Source: Cymbidium sinense
Lineage: Eukaryota; Streptophyta; Magnoliopsida; Asparagales; Orchidaceae
Length of the DNA: 64,000 bases
Direction of reading: 5' to 3'
Assembly: GCA_021442155.1 (NCBI GenBank)
Contig: CM038218.1
Span: forward strand, 56,953,277 to 57,017,276
Shown: positions 36,663 through 49,256 of the stretch, in pieces
Numbering within the stretch: position 1 is the stretch's first letter
Layout: each line of letters opens with the position of its first letter
Notes under the pieces: model-generated
Told to the model about the DNA's origin: nothing
The model's input: only the letters and a program-made list of their open reading frames with translations
Databases searched by the model: none
Program-made: the position numbers and the translations under genes

Positions 36663-37600
36663 AACCTAAACCTACTAGTTTATTTAATTTATAAAAACCA
36701 CAACCCTAAACCTAAACCTTAAAACCTAAACCTAAACCTTAAACCTACAACTGAGCCCTACCCTAAACCCTAAATCTTAAACCCTAAACCCTAAACTTTA
36801 ATCCCTAAAAACAAAAAAAACCTATACATAAACTAAATAAAATCTAAAAAAAATAAATAAATAAAAACCTAAACCTAAATAAAATAAAATAAAATAAAAT
36901 AGAATGAAAACCTAAACTAAAACCTAAACCTAAACCTAAACTTAAACCTAAATGTAAAAATAAAATAAAATAAAAAATTAAAACTAAACAAAAATAAAAT
37001 AAATTAAAACCTAAACAAAACTAAAAAAATATAATAAACCTAAAAATGTAAAAACTAAATAAAATAAAAACTAAATTTAAATTAAAAATAAAATAAACCT
37101 AAAATATAAGAAAATAAAAACTAAATAAAAAGATAAACTTAAAAAAATAAACCTAAAAATAAAACATAAGCCCTAAACTAAAAAAATAAACCTAAACTTA
37201 AAATAAACAAAAGAAAATAAACATTAACCTAAACTAAAATAAACTAAACTAAAATAAATAAAACCTAAACCTAAATAAACTAAACCTAAACCCTAGACTA
37301 AATAAAATAAAATAAACTAAAAAAATAAAATAAACCTAAAATAAATACCTAAAACCTAAACCTAAAATAAAAAATAAAACCTAAAACTAAAAATAAAAAT
37401 AAAACCTAAACATATAAAAATAAAATGAAATAAAACTAAAACTAAAAATAAGCATAAACCTAAACCTAAAAAAAACTAAAAATAATAAAAATAAAAACTA
37501 AAATAGATAAACTAAATTAAATAAAAATAAAAATAAAACAAAATAAAAATAAAAAATAAAATAAAGTAAAATAAAAAATAAACTAAATGAACTAAATAAA
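36663..37600. repeat. higher-order telomere-like unit
   Basis: Motif CTACTAGTTTATTTAATTT at 36,672-36,690, short CCCTAAA part to about 36,810, then the ordered decayed zone. About 0.94 kb. Confidence 0.78.
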
Positions 37601-37973
37601 CTTAAACTTACTGGTTTACTTAATTTTAAAAAAATATCCTGAACCATAAACCCTAAACCGTAAATCATAATCCTTAAACATAAAAACTAAGCATAAATCC
37701 TAATCCCTAAAAAATCATAAACCCTAAACTAACCCTAAACCCTAACAAAACCAAACCCTAAATACAATAAACCCTAAATCCAGACCCAAATCCACAACCC
37801 TAAACCTAACCCTAAAAAACCCCCTAAACCCTAAATCCTAAATTGTAAAACCTAAAACCCTACCCCCAAACTCTAACTAACCCCAGACCCTAAACTTAAA
37901 CTTAAAGTTACTAAATAAATTAAAAAATAAACCTAAAACATAAAAAATAATAAACCTATGCCCTAAGATTGGG
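37601..37973. repeat. boundary motif, telomere repeats and leader before module 5
   Basis: Motif TTACTGGTTTACTTAATTT at 37,608-37,626, imperfect CCCTAAA, then the leader (AAGTTACTAAATAAATT) at about 37,905. Confidence 0.75.
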
Positions 37974-38268
37974 AAGAACCTTGATGGCAGGGACATCACA
38001 ATCAACTAGGCTCATTCTTAATCTGGCGGTGGAGGAGAATGGGCGAGGAGGTGGTTTGGAACTGGGCTGAGGCGGTTGATCATATCTACGCTTATGGGCT
38101 GGTCTACATTAGAGATGGTTCTACTTATCTAGTGATTTTGATTTGCTCTATGGGTGCTGGTTTTTTATCTTTGACATCGCTTGTGTCTTAGAAAACTTGG
38201 GATGCTACATGGCAGATGAAATCCAAAAGAAAAAATGTTGAATCTGAATTTGTTCTTTGTTAAAAAAA
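37974..38268 (+). pseudogene. GR-RBP 3' fragment, module 5, Gly-rich tail deleted
   Basis: The RRM end is recognisable (GAACCTTGATGGCAGGGACATC), but most of the Gly-rich tail is gone: after GGCGGTGGAGGAGAATGGG only about 60 bases precede the 3' UTR words (GATGGTTCTACTTATCTAG, TTAGAAAACTTGG). The UTR ends in TTCTTTGTT plus eight A. The frame is lost. It is about 200 bases shorter than a full module. Confidence 0.78.
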
Positions 38269-39178
38269 ATGTTAAATCCTAAACTAAAACTTAAACCCTA
38301 AACCAAAAACCTAAACCCTAAACCCTAAACCCTAAACTCTAAACCTCAAACCTTAAACCGTAAACTAACCCTAAGTCCTAAATCTAAAAGCAGAAAACCT
38401 AAACCTGAGCAAAATAAAATTAAAAAATAAAAGAAATAAAAAAACTTGAACAAAAATACAAAATTAAAATCAAATAAAATAAAAATAAAAACTAAAACCT
38501 AAACCTAAACTTAAAAAGAAAATAAAATAAAAAATAAAACTAAACTAAAATAAATAAATGAAAAATTAAACTAAACTTAAAAATAAAAAATCTAAATCAA
38601 ATAAAAACTCAACCTAAAATAAAATAAAATAAAATAAAAACTAAATAGAAACCTAAACCTAAAAAATAAACCTAAACTTTAATAATAAATAAAACCTAAA
38701 CCCTAAACCAAAAAAAAAAATCTAAACCTAAAATAAAAATTAAAAAGAAAATCTAAATTAAAATAAAATAATTAAAATAAATAAAACCTAAATGTAAACC
38801 CAAAATAAACTAAACTTAATCTAAACCTATAACAAATAAAATAAAATAAACTAAAAATATACATAAAACCTAAACTAAAAAATAAAACCTAAAAAAAACT
38901 TAAAGTAAAAACATAAAACATAATCTTAAAAAAATAAAATAAAAACTTAAACCTAAAAATAAAAAATAAAAATAAAAAATAAAACCCAAACCTAAAAAAT
39001 ATAAGAAAAATAAAACTCAACTAAAAAATAAACCCAAACTTAAAAAATAAAAAAAAAAAATCTTAACCTAAATTAAATAAACCTAAAATAAGTAAGCTAA
39101 ACTAAATATAAATATAAAATAAACCTAAATAAAAAGTAAAATTAAAATAAAGTCGAATAAAGAAAAAAAACTAAATAA
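38269..39178. repeat. telomere repeats and decayed zone after module 5
   Basis: CCCTAAA to about 38,390, then a decayed zone. The unit from 37,601 measures about 1.58 kb. Confidence 0.75.
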
Positions 39179-39476
39179 ACCTAAACCTACTAGTTTACTT
39201 AATTTAAAAAAAAAAATTGACCCAAAATCCTAAACTTAAGCCCTAAACCTAGTATCTCTAAACCTCAAGCCTGAAAAAACCATACCCTAAACCCTAATCT
39301 AAAACCATAAACCCTAAATCCTAAACCTAAATCCTAAACCACTAAACCCCAATCATAAACCTAACTAAACCCTAAACCCTAAACCTGACCCTAAACTTAA
39401 ACCCCAAAATCTAAACCCAAAATCCTAATCCTTAAACTAACCCTAAACACTAAACCCCAAACTAACCCTAAACTCT
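39179..39476. repeat. boundary motif and telomere repeats before module 6
   Basis: Motif CTACTAGTTTACTTAATTT at 39,187-39,205, then CCCTAAA variants straight up to the module. The leader found before other modules is absent. Confidence 0.78.
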
Positions 39477-39969
39477 AAGAATGGGCAGAACCTTGATAGC
39501 AGAGAACATCACTGTCAACTAGGCTCAGTCTAGATCTGGCAGTGGAGGTGAAGGAAAAGGCGGTGGTTATCGCAATAGTGGTGGGGGATCTAGAGGTGAT
39601 GGTGGATATGGAGGTGGTGGTCAGAGCAGTGGTGGTTATGGAGGCAAGAGGAGCGATTGAGGTTATAACCATGGTGGTGGAGGAAGAAGAGATCATAGAT
39701 ATGATGGCAGGTCCTGCTACTCGAGAGGTGGGGTTGGTTTTGATGAAAGTTGGAAAAATTGAAGAATGGACTATCTGATCTACTGCTTATGGAATAGTGT
39801 ATTTATAATAGAGATGGTTTTACTTATCTAGGGTTTTTGATTTGCTCTATGTGTGCACATTTTTTATCAATGTCATCGCTTCTGTCTTAGAAAACTTGGG
39901 GGTGCTACTTCGTAGATTAAATCAAAAAAAATAATTATTAAATATGAATTTGTTCTTTGTTAAAAAAAC
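39477..39969 (+). pseudogene. GR-RBP 3' fragment, module 6, beside block B
   Basis: Full-length module. One extra base near 39,505 shifts the RRM-end frame, so the Gly-rich part (RSGSGGEGKGGGYRNSGGG type) lies in another frame than the first codons. A TGA occurs at about 39,658, and the end reads DESWKN plus stop in place of DGNWRN. The 3' UTR ends TTCTTTGTT plus seven A. Non-functional. Confidence 0.83.
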
Positions 39970-40215
39970 TCCTTAAACCCTAAACCCTAAATTGAAACAT
40001 AAACCCTAAACCTAAAACCTAAAACCTAAACCCTAAACACTAAACGTTAAACCCTAAAGCCAACCCACAAACCCTAAAACCTAAACATTAAAACACTAAA
40101 CCCCAAACCCTAAACCTAAAACAAATATAAACCTAAATGCTTAAAACCAACAACCCTAAACCTATACCCTAAAAATAAAATAATCCCTAAATAAACCCTA
40201 AACCCTAAATCCTAA
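39970..40215. repeat. telomere repeats between module 6 and block B
   Basis: CCCTAAA and variants; same position as 10,591-10,905 and 52,331-52,655. Confidence 0.78.
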
Positions 40216-41765
40216 ACTAACCTTAAACCTTGAATAAAGATGTAATTAGGAGTAGATCTAAAGAATGACCTAATCCTAACATAGTTATGGTAAAGAAAAA
40301 ATGTCTTCAGACTTTTATCTTGACTATTAGAGATTTGAATACCTAAAATAACCCTAAATCATATTATAATAACATATATTGTAGTATAATGTATCATCAT
40401 ATATTTGAGCATGTAGTGATGTTTTTTTTGGATGTTATAAGATGTTTTGAGGTGTTTTAGTATATTATGGTGTTGTGCCCTATAGTCTATTTTAATATAA
40501 ATCATAAAAATATTGATTTAATAATTCAAATGATGAAGTTTGTTAAATTTGAACAGGGAATTAGGTTATAGTACTAAAGGTGTGCTATGCCACTTGTAGT
40601 CTAAAAAGTAAGATTTTATGTTCAAAATAAATATTATATGTTGTAGCGTCATATGCAAGACTTTAAAATGGTGGAATTTGGCCAAATTCATAATAGGTAG
40701 AGCATGGAAACATAATATATTATTTTAACTTAAAATATGTAAGTGATACAACTAAAATATATAGTTATTTATTGTTTAGACTAATTTTATGATTTTTTAT
40801 CTTAAGCAATCCCTTATGATGTGATATGCAATATAATATAATATATTATGTCATAATGTACTATAATATAGGATGACATAACATAGTGTAGTATCATGCA
40901 TTATAGCATACTATTGTGCTTTAGTACTTATTGTTTAGCATATTTTAGTTTGTTATAATATGATGTAGTAGAGTTTGTACTGGTAGAATTCATAAAAGTA
41001 TTGATTAATAGGCTGAGATGATGGGATTTGGCCAAATTTAAGGTATGCTTTAGGGAACATCATTGGGGGTATTCTATGGTGTGTCATTTAATCAAAAGAA
41101 TTTTATTTTGCATCCAAAATAAATGTTCACTTTTCAGCCAAATTTTATAATTTCTTTCTTAAAGTGATTCATTTTAAGGTGTAATGTTAGATAATATATT
41201 ATATGAAAGCATATTAAAATATAATGTACATAAAAATATAACTTCATATATATATGAATGTGGTGGTGGTTTATGTACATTTTAGCATGTTTTTCTTTTG
41301 TTGTAGTACATTGGGTCAAAACTCACAAAAATGTTAATTTGAAGGTTGAGATGGAAGAATTTGGCCAAATTTAGGGCACACACAAAAAAGCAACACTAAA
41401 ATTATGCTATTTTGTACCATTTCTAATAGAAAATTAACAATTTTTCATCAAAAATGAACATTATTCATATTTTGAGAAAACTTTATTATTTGTTCGAATT
41501 AAGTGATTATAATGAGGAGTAATGTTAGACACATATATTTATAGAAATTATAATATAACATCATATATATTTTATAATATATTGTGTTAATTTACACTAT
41601 AATATCTTTAGCATGACATTGTATAATTAGTTTGAGCTGCACCATCACAAATCATAAAATGTTGATTATAATGTTAAGATGATGTAATTTGAATGAATAC
41701 ATTGTTAGGCTTTTGGTTGAAGTATTAAAGGTGTGCATAAGAAAGTAAATAGAATTTGATGAGAA
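40216..41765. repeat. degenerate tandem array, period about 340 bp (block B)
   Basis: This matches 10,906-12,530 piece by piece: first the 110-bp non-telomeric piece with a short telomere-like stretch, then the repeats with GGAATTTGGCCAAATTC and GGGATTTGGCCAAATTT anchors. The ORF at 41,134-41,319 has no counterpart in the other copies. Confidence 0.7.
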
Positions 41766-44295
41766 TTCCTTGCCAAGGACATGGAGGAAGATCCGCAAGG
41801 GGATCACACATGCATTGGACTTGACATGTGAGTGGTTTATGTCAAGGGCAAAGAAGAAGAAAATCTGATGGGGATAAGGTTGGATTTTGATTTGATTATA
41901 TGATTTGTAGAAAGAAGTTCAGCTCAGGATAAGAATCTATAATCCACCGATGATTAAGATTGAATTGTCTTTAATTTATTCTATTTTAATTGATGTGGAG
42001 GAATATCTGCTAGAGATATGTGCTCTAGTTTAGTAGGGATCAGATATATGAACCTTCCACTAGAGAAACAGGTTTGGGCTCAGCTAGGGATTGGGATTTG
42101 AGTTTGATTTCATAGATTTATTTGGGGATTTATCCTCTAGGGAGTAGAGTTCGGTTGGATTTCTTTGATTTAGACTTTATTGGAGGAGTTAGTTTAATTT
42201 GACTCCATTGAGGAGGTTGGTTTTGAATTTGATTTATTTTCTTGACTTATTTATATATGATTTATTGCTCCACTAGTGAGAATGGTATGATTTAACTCCA
42301 CTAAGGAAAATTAGAATGGGGTTAATTTAATATGAGCAATGAGTCCCCTGCCTCAGGTGGGATGGACCCTCCGAGAAGGGGTTATGCCTCAGCCTGGCCT
42401 TTAGGTTATAAATCCAAAAGGATAGTCCACCAATTGTGGGGTAGAGCTAGCCAACCTAAAGGAATGCCTTTTGATGTGCAAAGACAGTGTTAGGCAGAAG
42501 GCATAGAAAACATACATCTTTTAAAGTGAGGAACAACCGCTGAGGTGAACTATTGGATGCACAATAAATCAAACCTGACCTAGGGCGACTACTGAGTGAA
42601 TTCCATTAGGACTTATGTCAACTTAAAAGTAGTCAGGAATAATTTTATCTTAATTTCATGTGATTTGATAAGGTTTATTTGGTTTAGTTTGATTTTGAAT
42701 TGACGGCATATCGGCTGGGGAGGTGAGTCGGATCAAATTTGATAAATTTAATTTATGGACCATATCGGTGTACGATGGACCTATAGAAAAGGGGCTACAT
42801 CGGACTTCTCCTATCTTAGATTTACAAATACAAAGGGATAATCTACTAGCCATGGGGTAGAGCTAGCCAACCGAAGGGGTTGTCTTTCGGCATGCAACGG
42901 CTATGCTAGAAAGAAGACATAGAAGACTAACATCATCTAAAGTGTGGAATAACTCAAGTGACCGCTGGTAGCACAACAAATCTAACTTAGGGGTGAGTAC
43001 CGAATGCCACTGGGACTTATATCAACTCAAGAAGTTAGCATTCTTATAGGGAGTTTTGTTGACACTTCCCTAAAGAGAGGATACTACTTAGGAAACGGTA
43101 CCATTAGGGGTGTCCTCCTAATCTACGAGTGAATAAATATTTTGTTTATATGTTTATGTGGATCCTATTTGTGTGTAAGGGACCACACTAAGAAGGGGCT
43201 ATGTCAGCCTTGACCTATCTTAGATTTATTAGACCAAGGGTAAATCTACACATCCACAAGACAGATTCTCCAACCATAGGAGTGGTTACTCAAAAAGGGG
43301 AACTGTCTAATCCGATAGTAACCCAGGTAGTGTCTAAATGGTGTCACAAAGGATGTGATCAAATGCCCACATGAGAGGTGTTTCTAGGGGCGTTATCCTA
43401 AACCTTGGAAAAGATAGCCTATAGGTGCACGATGGCCAACCTAAAGAGAAAGCATAGTAGACTTACATCTACCTTGAGTGGTGTATTCTAAGGTGCGAGA
43501 ACTAACCAACTTAAGGTGTATCTGTCAGTATGAGTGGTGTATCTGTCAGCATAGTGAGAACCAACAAACCTAAGGTGCCCGTCAATGTGCAATGATCAAC
43601 CTGGAAAGAAAGCTTGTAGGCTTACAACTTTTCAAGCAAAATTGATCATCGGGATATTCAATCATAGACAGGACATATGCTATCTAACCAAGATAAACTA
43701 CTAAGTGGGGAGCCCTGAGGAAGGACTGGACCTAGACTTGAAGTAATTAGGAGGGAAGGAGCCACTAGGGGACTTATCCTAAACCTCAAATATACTTGAC
43801 CCAGCCAGTGCACAAAGGCTAATCCAAGAAGAAAGCGTACCAGACTCACATCCTCTAAATGAAGCCAACATGAGGTAGCTTACTAGCCACGCAGTAAGGC
43901 CTACCAAAATTAATAAGGTGCTTGTCAGTGTGTAGTGGCCAAGTAAGAAGGAAAGCATAACAGACTTACATCTTCCAAACTAGAAGACCATTAAGGTGGC
44001 ACACTAGGTAGCAAGACTTCTCAACCCAAAGTAATAGTGAGTGTCGCAGGGGCATTATCTCAACTCAGAGGAGCATGAGAGAAAATATATGTGTTTGTTT
44101 TATATGTTTGTGTATAATTTGTGTTTGTATTGTGTCGATGAAGGATAGGATGCTACTTAGGTTCCTTGAACCTACCCTAAACACATCATGGTGACTTCGC
44201 TAACAAGAATACTTTCAACATGGAAGAGATTAAATTTGAAATGGAATTTTAATTGATGATAATTATTTTCAAACATGATTTCTAATACTTCTTTA
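41766..44295 (-). repeat. tandem-repeat region downstream of integrase (block B)
   Basis: The word group GGGGTAGAGCTAGCCAACC ... AGAAGGCATAG(C/A)(A/G)(G/A)ACTTACATC recurs near 42,440-42,520 and 42,850-42,930, and the GAAAGCATAG-ACTTACATC word again near 43,446, 43,830 and 43,950. It contains the units that block A has lost. No gene was seen. Confidence 0.6.
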
Positions 44296-45272
44296 AGTAG
44301 ATCCCATTTATTGGAAGCATTTACGCTTCTCTTATGATTAATAAGTCGATAAGATCATCCTGGTAGGCCTTTCCTATGGAAAAAGGGACTTCCCGAGAGG
44401 GTTCAAACTTGCCTCCCATCTTATGACAAGTAACAATCGGTCTCCTTAGAACTAAATTAAGCTCTCCTACTTGAAAGGCTCTAGGACAGACCAACTTGTT
44501 GTGATCTTGAATCATTTTAGCTTTATACAACTCGAGGTTTTGGCATGCCCATAGGAGTCTCTCCTCCAAACCTTTGAGCTCTTCTAATCGCAACTTGGCA
44601 TTATGCTTTATTGTGATCTTGCTACCCACAACTATCCTTAGTAATGGGAATTGGATTTCTAATGGTAGAACGTCTTCAGACCCATACACTAAGGAGAAAG
44701 GAGTAGAATGAGTTGGAGTACTATATGTGGTACCCAGAGTTCACAAGGCTTCAACAATGCATGCCACTATCGCTGTTGTTGTCGAGTGTATTCTTTAGTA
44801 TTTGGATGAGAGTTTTATTGAGGCGCTTCATTTTTTTCTGAAGTTGATTGTAGAATATCTTCAATCTATGTTGTGTCTCCCGCACAAAGTTATTGATCCT
44901 GTTTTGAATGCGCATCACTATCGATATAATTCATCAAGACACTTTGAAAATATATACGATATGGTTCCTAAAACATTGGAGCACATGATGAGTTGTGACC
45001 TCTCTGACTAGAAATCACCTTCGCTCATTTGGAAAAGTGGTTAGTAGCAGCTAAGATTAACCGATGACCCTTGGAATAAAGAGGATCAATCGAACCCACT
45101 ATGTTGGTACCCCAACACTCGAATGGCCATGAGGCCAATGTACGATGTAGATTGTTGGGTGGTTGGTGTAGGGCCCCACTGTGTATTTATCATTGGTGGC
45201 CTCGCCTAGTTGTATCTCAATCTTTGATCATCGACGGCCAATAATATCCTAGTCTATTGATCTTGACTTTCT
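44296..45272 (-). pseudogene. Tat-type integrase fragment (block B), cut at 45,272
   Basis: An open stretch of 122 codons at 44,321-44,689 covers the integrase C-terminal part (PLEIQFPLLRI, RLEELKGLEERLL, FQVGELNLVLRRPI, GGKFEPSREVPF). Upstream, about 44,780-45,230 holds degraded core and zinc-finger sequence. At about 45,272 similarity to blocks A and C stops and a GR-RBP 3' UTR tail begins, so the rest of the element is missing. The plus-strand ORF at 44,802-45,011 is a shadow. Confidence 0.78.
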
Positions 45273-45336
45273 TCTTGGTTGATGAAATCAAAAAGAAGAA
45301 ATGTTTAATCTAAATTTGTTCTCTATTTAAAAAAAC
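45273..45336 (+). pseudogene. GR-RBP module 7: 3' UTR tail only
   Basis: About 60 bases match the last part of the module 3' UTR (TTGGTTGATGAAATC, AATCTAAATTTGTTCTCT) and end in an A run followed by telomere-like repeats. It is fused to the integrase fragment; the word TTGGTTG occurs at the join in both parents. Confidence 0.82.
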
Positions 45337-46243
45337 TAAAAATTCTAAGCCCTAAACTAAAACCTGAACCAAAACTTAAAACTTAAACCCTAAACCCTAT
45401 AAATAAAAAAATAAAAATAAAAAATAAAAAACCCTAACCCTAAACCCTAAATCCACAACACTAAATCCGAAACCCTAAACCTAAAAACCCTAAACCCAAA
45501 ACCCTAAACCTTAAAACCTTAAACCCTAAACCCTAAAACCTACAACCTTAAACCCCAAACCCCAAACAATAAAACCTAAACCTTAAACCCTAAACCCTAA
45601 AAACCCTAAAACCTAAAAACCTAAAAACCTAAATATAATCGAAATAAAACTAAAAAATAAAATACATAAATAAATCTTAACCAAAATAAAAAAAACCTAA
45701 GCTAAACTTAAACCTAAATCAAAACCTAAACCTAAACCTAAACCTAAAAATAAAATAAAATAAAAAAAATAAACTAAACTAAAATATAATAAATAAAAAC
45801 CAAAATAAACTAAAAAATAAAATAAACCAAAACCTAAACTAAAATAAACTAAACTCAAATAAATAAAACCTAAACCTTAACCTAAAATAAACTACACCTA
45901 AACCCTAAACTAAATAAAATAAAATAAACTAAAAAAAAAACCTAAACATAAACTAAAAAATAAAACCTAAAAATAAACCTAAAACTTAAACCTAAACCTA
46001 AAAAAATAAAATGAAAATAAAAAATAAAACTGAAACCTAAAAAAAAGATTAAACTATACTAAAAAATAAGCCTAATCCTAAACCTAAACCTAAAAAATAA
46101 ACTAAAATAAAAAAACCTAAACTAAAATAAATAAACTTAAAATAAATAAACTAAACTAAATAAAAATAAAAATTAACATAAATAAAAATAATAATTAAAT
46201 AAATAAAGTAAATAAAAAATAAATGAAATAAACTAAATAAACC
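45337..46243. repeat. telomere repeats and decayed zone after module 7
   Basis: CCCTAAA-rich to about 45,630, then the ordered decayed zone up to the next boundary motif. Confidence 0.75.
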
Positions 46244-47290
46244 TAAACCTACGAGTTTACTTAATTTTTAAAAAGAATAAAAATTAATAATAAAAAAAAA
46301 CTGTAACCCTAAACACTAAACCCTAAAACTAACCCTAAACCCTAAACCATAAACTTTAATACTTTAAACCCTAAAATTTAAACCCTAAACCATAAACCCT
46401 AAACCTTAAAATCATAAATCATAAATCGTAAACCCTAAACCCTAAACCCTAAACCCCAAAACCTAAAACCTAAATCTTAAACCCTAAACTCTGAAAACCT
46501 AAAAATTTAAACCTAAACTAAATAAATCTAAAAAAAATAAAATAACATAAACCTAAATAAAATAAAATAAATAAAACTTGAACCAAACATAAAAATAAAA
46601 TATTATAAAAAATAAAAAACTAAACTAAAATAAAATAAATAAAAACCTAAACTAAACTAAAAAATAAAATAAACCTAAAAATAAAAAGCCTAAATAAATT
46701 AAAAACTAAACATAAAATAAAAATAAAATAAACCTAAAATAAAATAAAATAAAAACTAAATAAAAACCTAAACCTAAAAAATAAACCTAAAAATAAATGT
46801 TTTAAAATAAACATAATAAAAAACTAAATCTAAAAAAAACTTAAATCTAAAATAAACGTAAAAAAATAAACCAAAACCTAAGCTAAAATAAACTAAAATA
46901 AATAAAACCTAAATTTAAACCTAAAATAAACTAAAACTATACGCTAAACTAAATAAAATAAAATAAACTCAAAATAAACCTAAATCTAAACTAAAACATT
47001 AAACCTAAAATAAACCTAAAACCTAAACCTAAAATATAATAAAGACTTAAACCTAAACCTAAAATTAAAAAATAAAACTAAAACCTCAAAAATAAAATAA
47101 AAATCAAAATAAATTAAAAAATAAACATAAACCTAAACCTGAATATAAAAAATAAACTAAAATAAAAAACCTAAATAAAAATAAAAAAACTTTAATTATA
47201 TAAACTAAACTAAATAAAACTAAAGAATAAACGTAAATAAAAATCAAAAATAAAATAAGCCAAAATAAATAAGAAAATAAACTAAATAAA
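46244..47290. repeat. higher-order telomere-like unit
   Basis: Motif CTACGAGTTTACTTAATTT at 46,249-46,267, CCCTAAA part to about 46,500, then a decayed zone. About 1.05 kb. Confidence 0.78.
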
Positions 47291-47827
47291 GCTAAACAAA
47301 CTGATTAACTTAATTAAAAAAACCCTAAACCCTAAACCCTAAATCCTAAACCCTAAACCTTAAACCTTAAAAAATAATAAACCCTAAACCCTAACCCTAA
47401 ACCCTAAACCCTAAACCCTAACTCCAACCCTAAACACTAAACCCTAAACTATCCATAAACCCTAAACCATAAACCCTAAAAATCCTAAATTCTAAAGCCT
47501 AAATTTAAACCCTAAACTAACCCTATACCCTAAGCTAACCCTAAACCCTAATCCCTAAACCCTAAACCCTCAACCCTCAAAACCCTAAACCCTAAAGCCT
47601 TTACACTAAAACCTAAACCCTAAACCCTAAACCGTAATCCTTAAAACCCTAAACCCTAAAATCGTAAATCCTAAACCATAACCCTAAACTCTAAACCCCA
47701 ACAACATAAACCCTAAAACCCTAAAACCTAAACCCTAAACCATAAACTCTAATCTCTAAGCTCTAAACCTAAACCTAAAGTAAGTAAATAAATTTAAAAA
47801 TAAAACTAAACCCTATAACCTAATAAA
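47291..47827. repeat. boundary motif, telomere repeats and leader before module 8
   Basis: A motif variant (AACTGATTAACTTAATT) at about 47,299-47,315, nearly 450 bases of CCCTAAA variants with some clean runs, then the leader (AAGTAAGTAAATAAATT) at about 47,778. Confidence 0.78.
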
Positions 47828-48499
47828 CCTAAATCCTAAGAATGGCAGAACCTTGATGGCAGGAACATCACTATCAACCAGGCTTAGTCTAGATATGGCG
47901 GTGGATGCGGAGGCAAAGGCGACGGTTATTATAGTGGTGGTGGGGGATCTGGAAGTGTTGGTCAATATGGAGATGGTGGTCAGAGCAGTGGTGGTTATGG
48001 AGGCGGGAGGAGCATCAGAGGTTACAGCCATCTTAAGGGCCACTATCATAAATAAAAATATAAATTCTTTTGCTTATAGGTGCTTTATATCCCTAAGCAT
48101 AATCCACAGGCCAGGTGGACCTAGTCACCGATGTGTAGGGTGATAAGTCCAATATATATGCTTGGGATTTGTGTGGTGTGATTTAACTAACCTTTGTTTT
48201 GCATGTGTTAGTTAGATTTATACTTTAGATATGATGGTGGATCTCGCTACTCGGGAGGCCGAGGTGGTTCTGATAGGAACTAGAGAAACTGAAGATCGGT
48301 CGATCCGATCTGCTACTTATTGAACTATGTATTTATAGTAGAGACGGTTCTAGTTATCTAGGGTTTTTGATTTGCTCTATGCATGCTCATTTTTTGTCTA
48401 TGTCGTCGCTTGTGCCTTAGAAAACTTGGTGTGTTACTTGGTTGATGAAATCAAAAAGAGGAAATGTTGAATCTAAATTTGTTCTCTGTTAAAAAAAAA
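47828..48499 (+). pseudogene. GR-RBP 3' fragment, module 8, interrupted by an insertion
   Basis: The RRM end (with one G lost in AATGGGCAG) and the Gly-rich tail run to GGTTACAGCCAT at 48,031. About 197 foreign bases follow; the module resumes at 48,229 with ATATGATGGTGGATC and continues through GGSDRN and a stop to the UTR, ending TTCTCTGTT plus nine A. About 26 bases of the tail (the GGGGGRDRG part) are missing at the insertion site. Confidence 0.83.
48032..48228. repeat. insertion in module 8, copy of 24,247-24,443
   Basis: It starts CTTAAGGGCC and ends TTATACTTTAG. It shares an ordered series of words with the segment at 24,247-24,443 and is about the same length. No target-site duplication is evident and about 26 bases of target are lost. 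Confidence 0.72.
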
Positions 48500-49256
48500 C
48501 CAAAAACCTTAAACCCTAAAATAAAACCTAAACCTTAGACATAAAACCTAAACCCAAACCCTAAACCATAAAATATAAAACTAACCCTAAACCCTACACC
48601 CTAAACCCTAAACCCTAAAGCCTAAACCCAAATACCGTAAACCGTAAAAACCCAAACCCAAACCCTAAACCATAAAACCTAAACCTAAAACTCTAAACCC
48701 AAAACCCTAAAATGTATAACCCTAAACCCTAAACTATAAACCCTAAACCCTAAAAACCTAAAAACCTAAAAACCTAAACCTAAACTAAATAAATAGAAAA
48801 AACTAAACCTAAAAAATAAAACCTATGAAAAATAAAAAATAAAACCTAAACCCTAAACTAAAAATAAAACCTAAAACTAAAATAAAAGCAAAATAAACCT
48901 AAACCTAACCTAAACCTTAATTAAAATAAAATAAACTAAAAATAAAGCTAAACTTAAACTAAAAAATAAAACTCATAATTAAACCTAAGATAAAAACCTA
49001 AACCATAAACCTTAAAAAAAATAAATAAAAACCTAAACCTAATCCTAAAAATAAAAAATAAAACCTAAACCTAAAAAATAAAAATAAAAATAAAACTAAA
49101 CTAAAAAATAAACCACAACCTAAACCTAAACCTAAAATTAACTAAAAAAAACTTAAACTAAAATAAATAAACTAAACTAAATATAAGTAAAAAAGAAACA
49201 TATATAAAAAAAATTAAATTAATTAAAAAAATATAAAATAAACTAAATAAACTAAT
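48500..49256. repeat. telomere repeats and decayed zone after module 8
   Basis: CCCTAAA to about 48,780, then a decayed zone. The unit from 47,291 measures about 1.97 kb including the insertion. Confidence 0.75.

Noticed and set aside
28777..40215. A CRISPR-like array, because of regularly spaced short motifs
   Set aside because: Motif spacing is about 1 kb, the sequence between is homologous repeat and not unique spacers, and the context is a plant nuclear genome.
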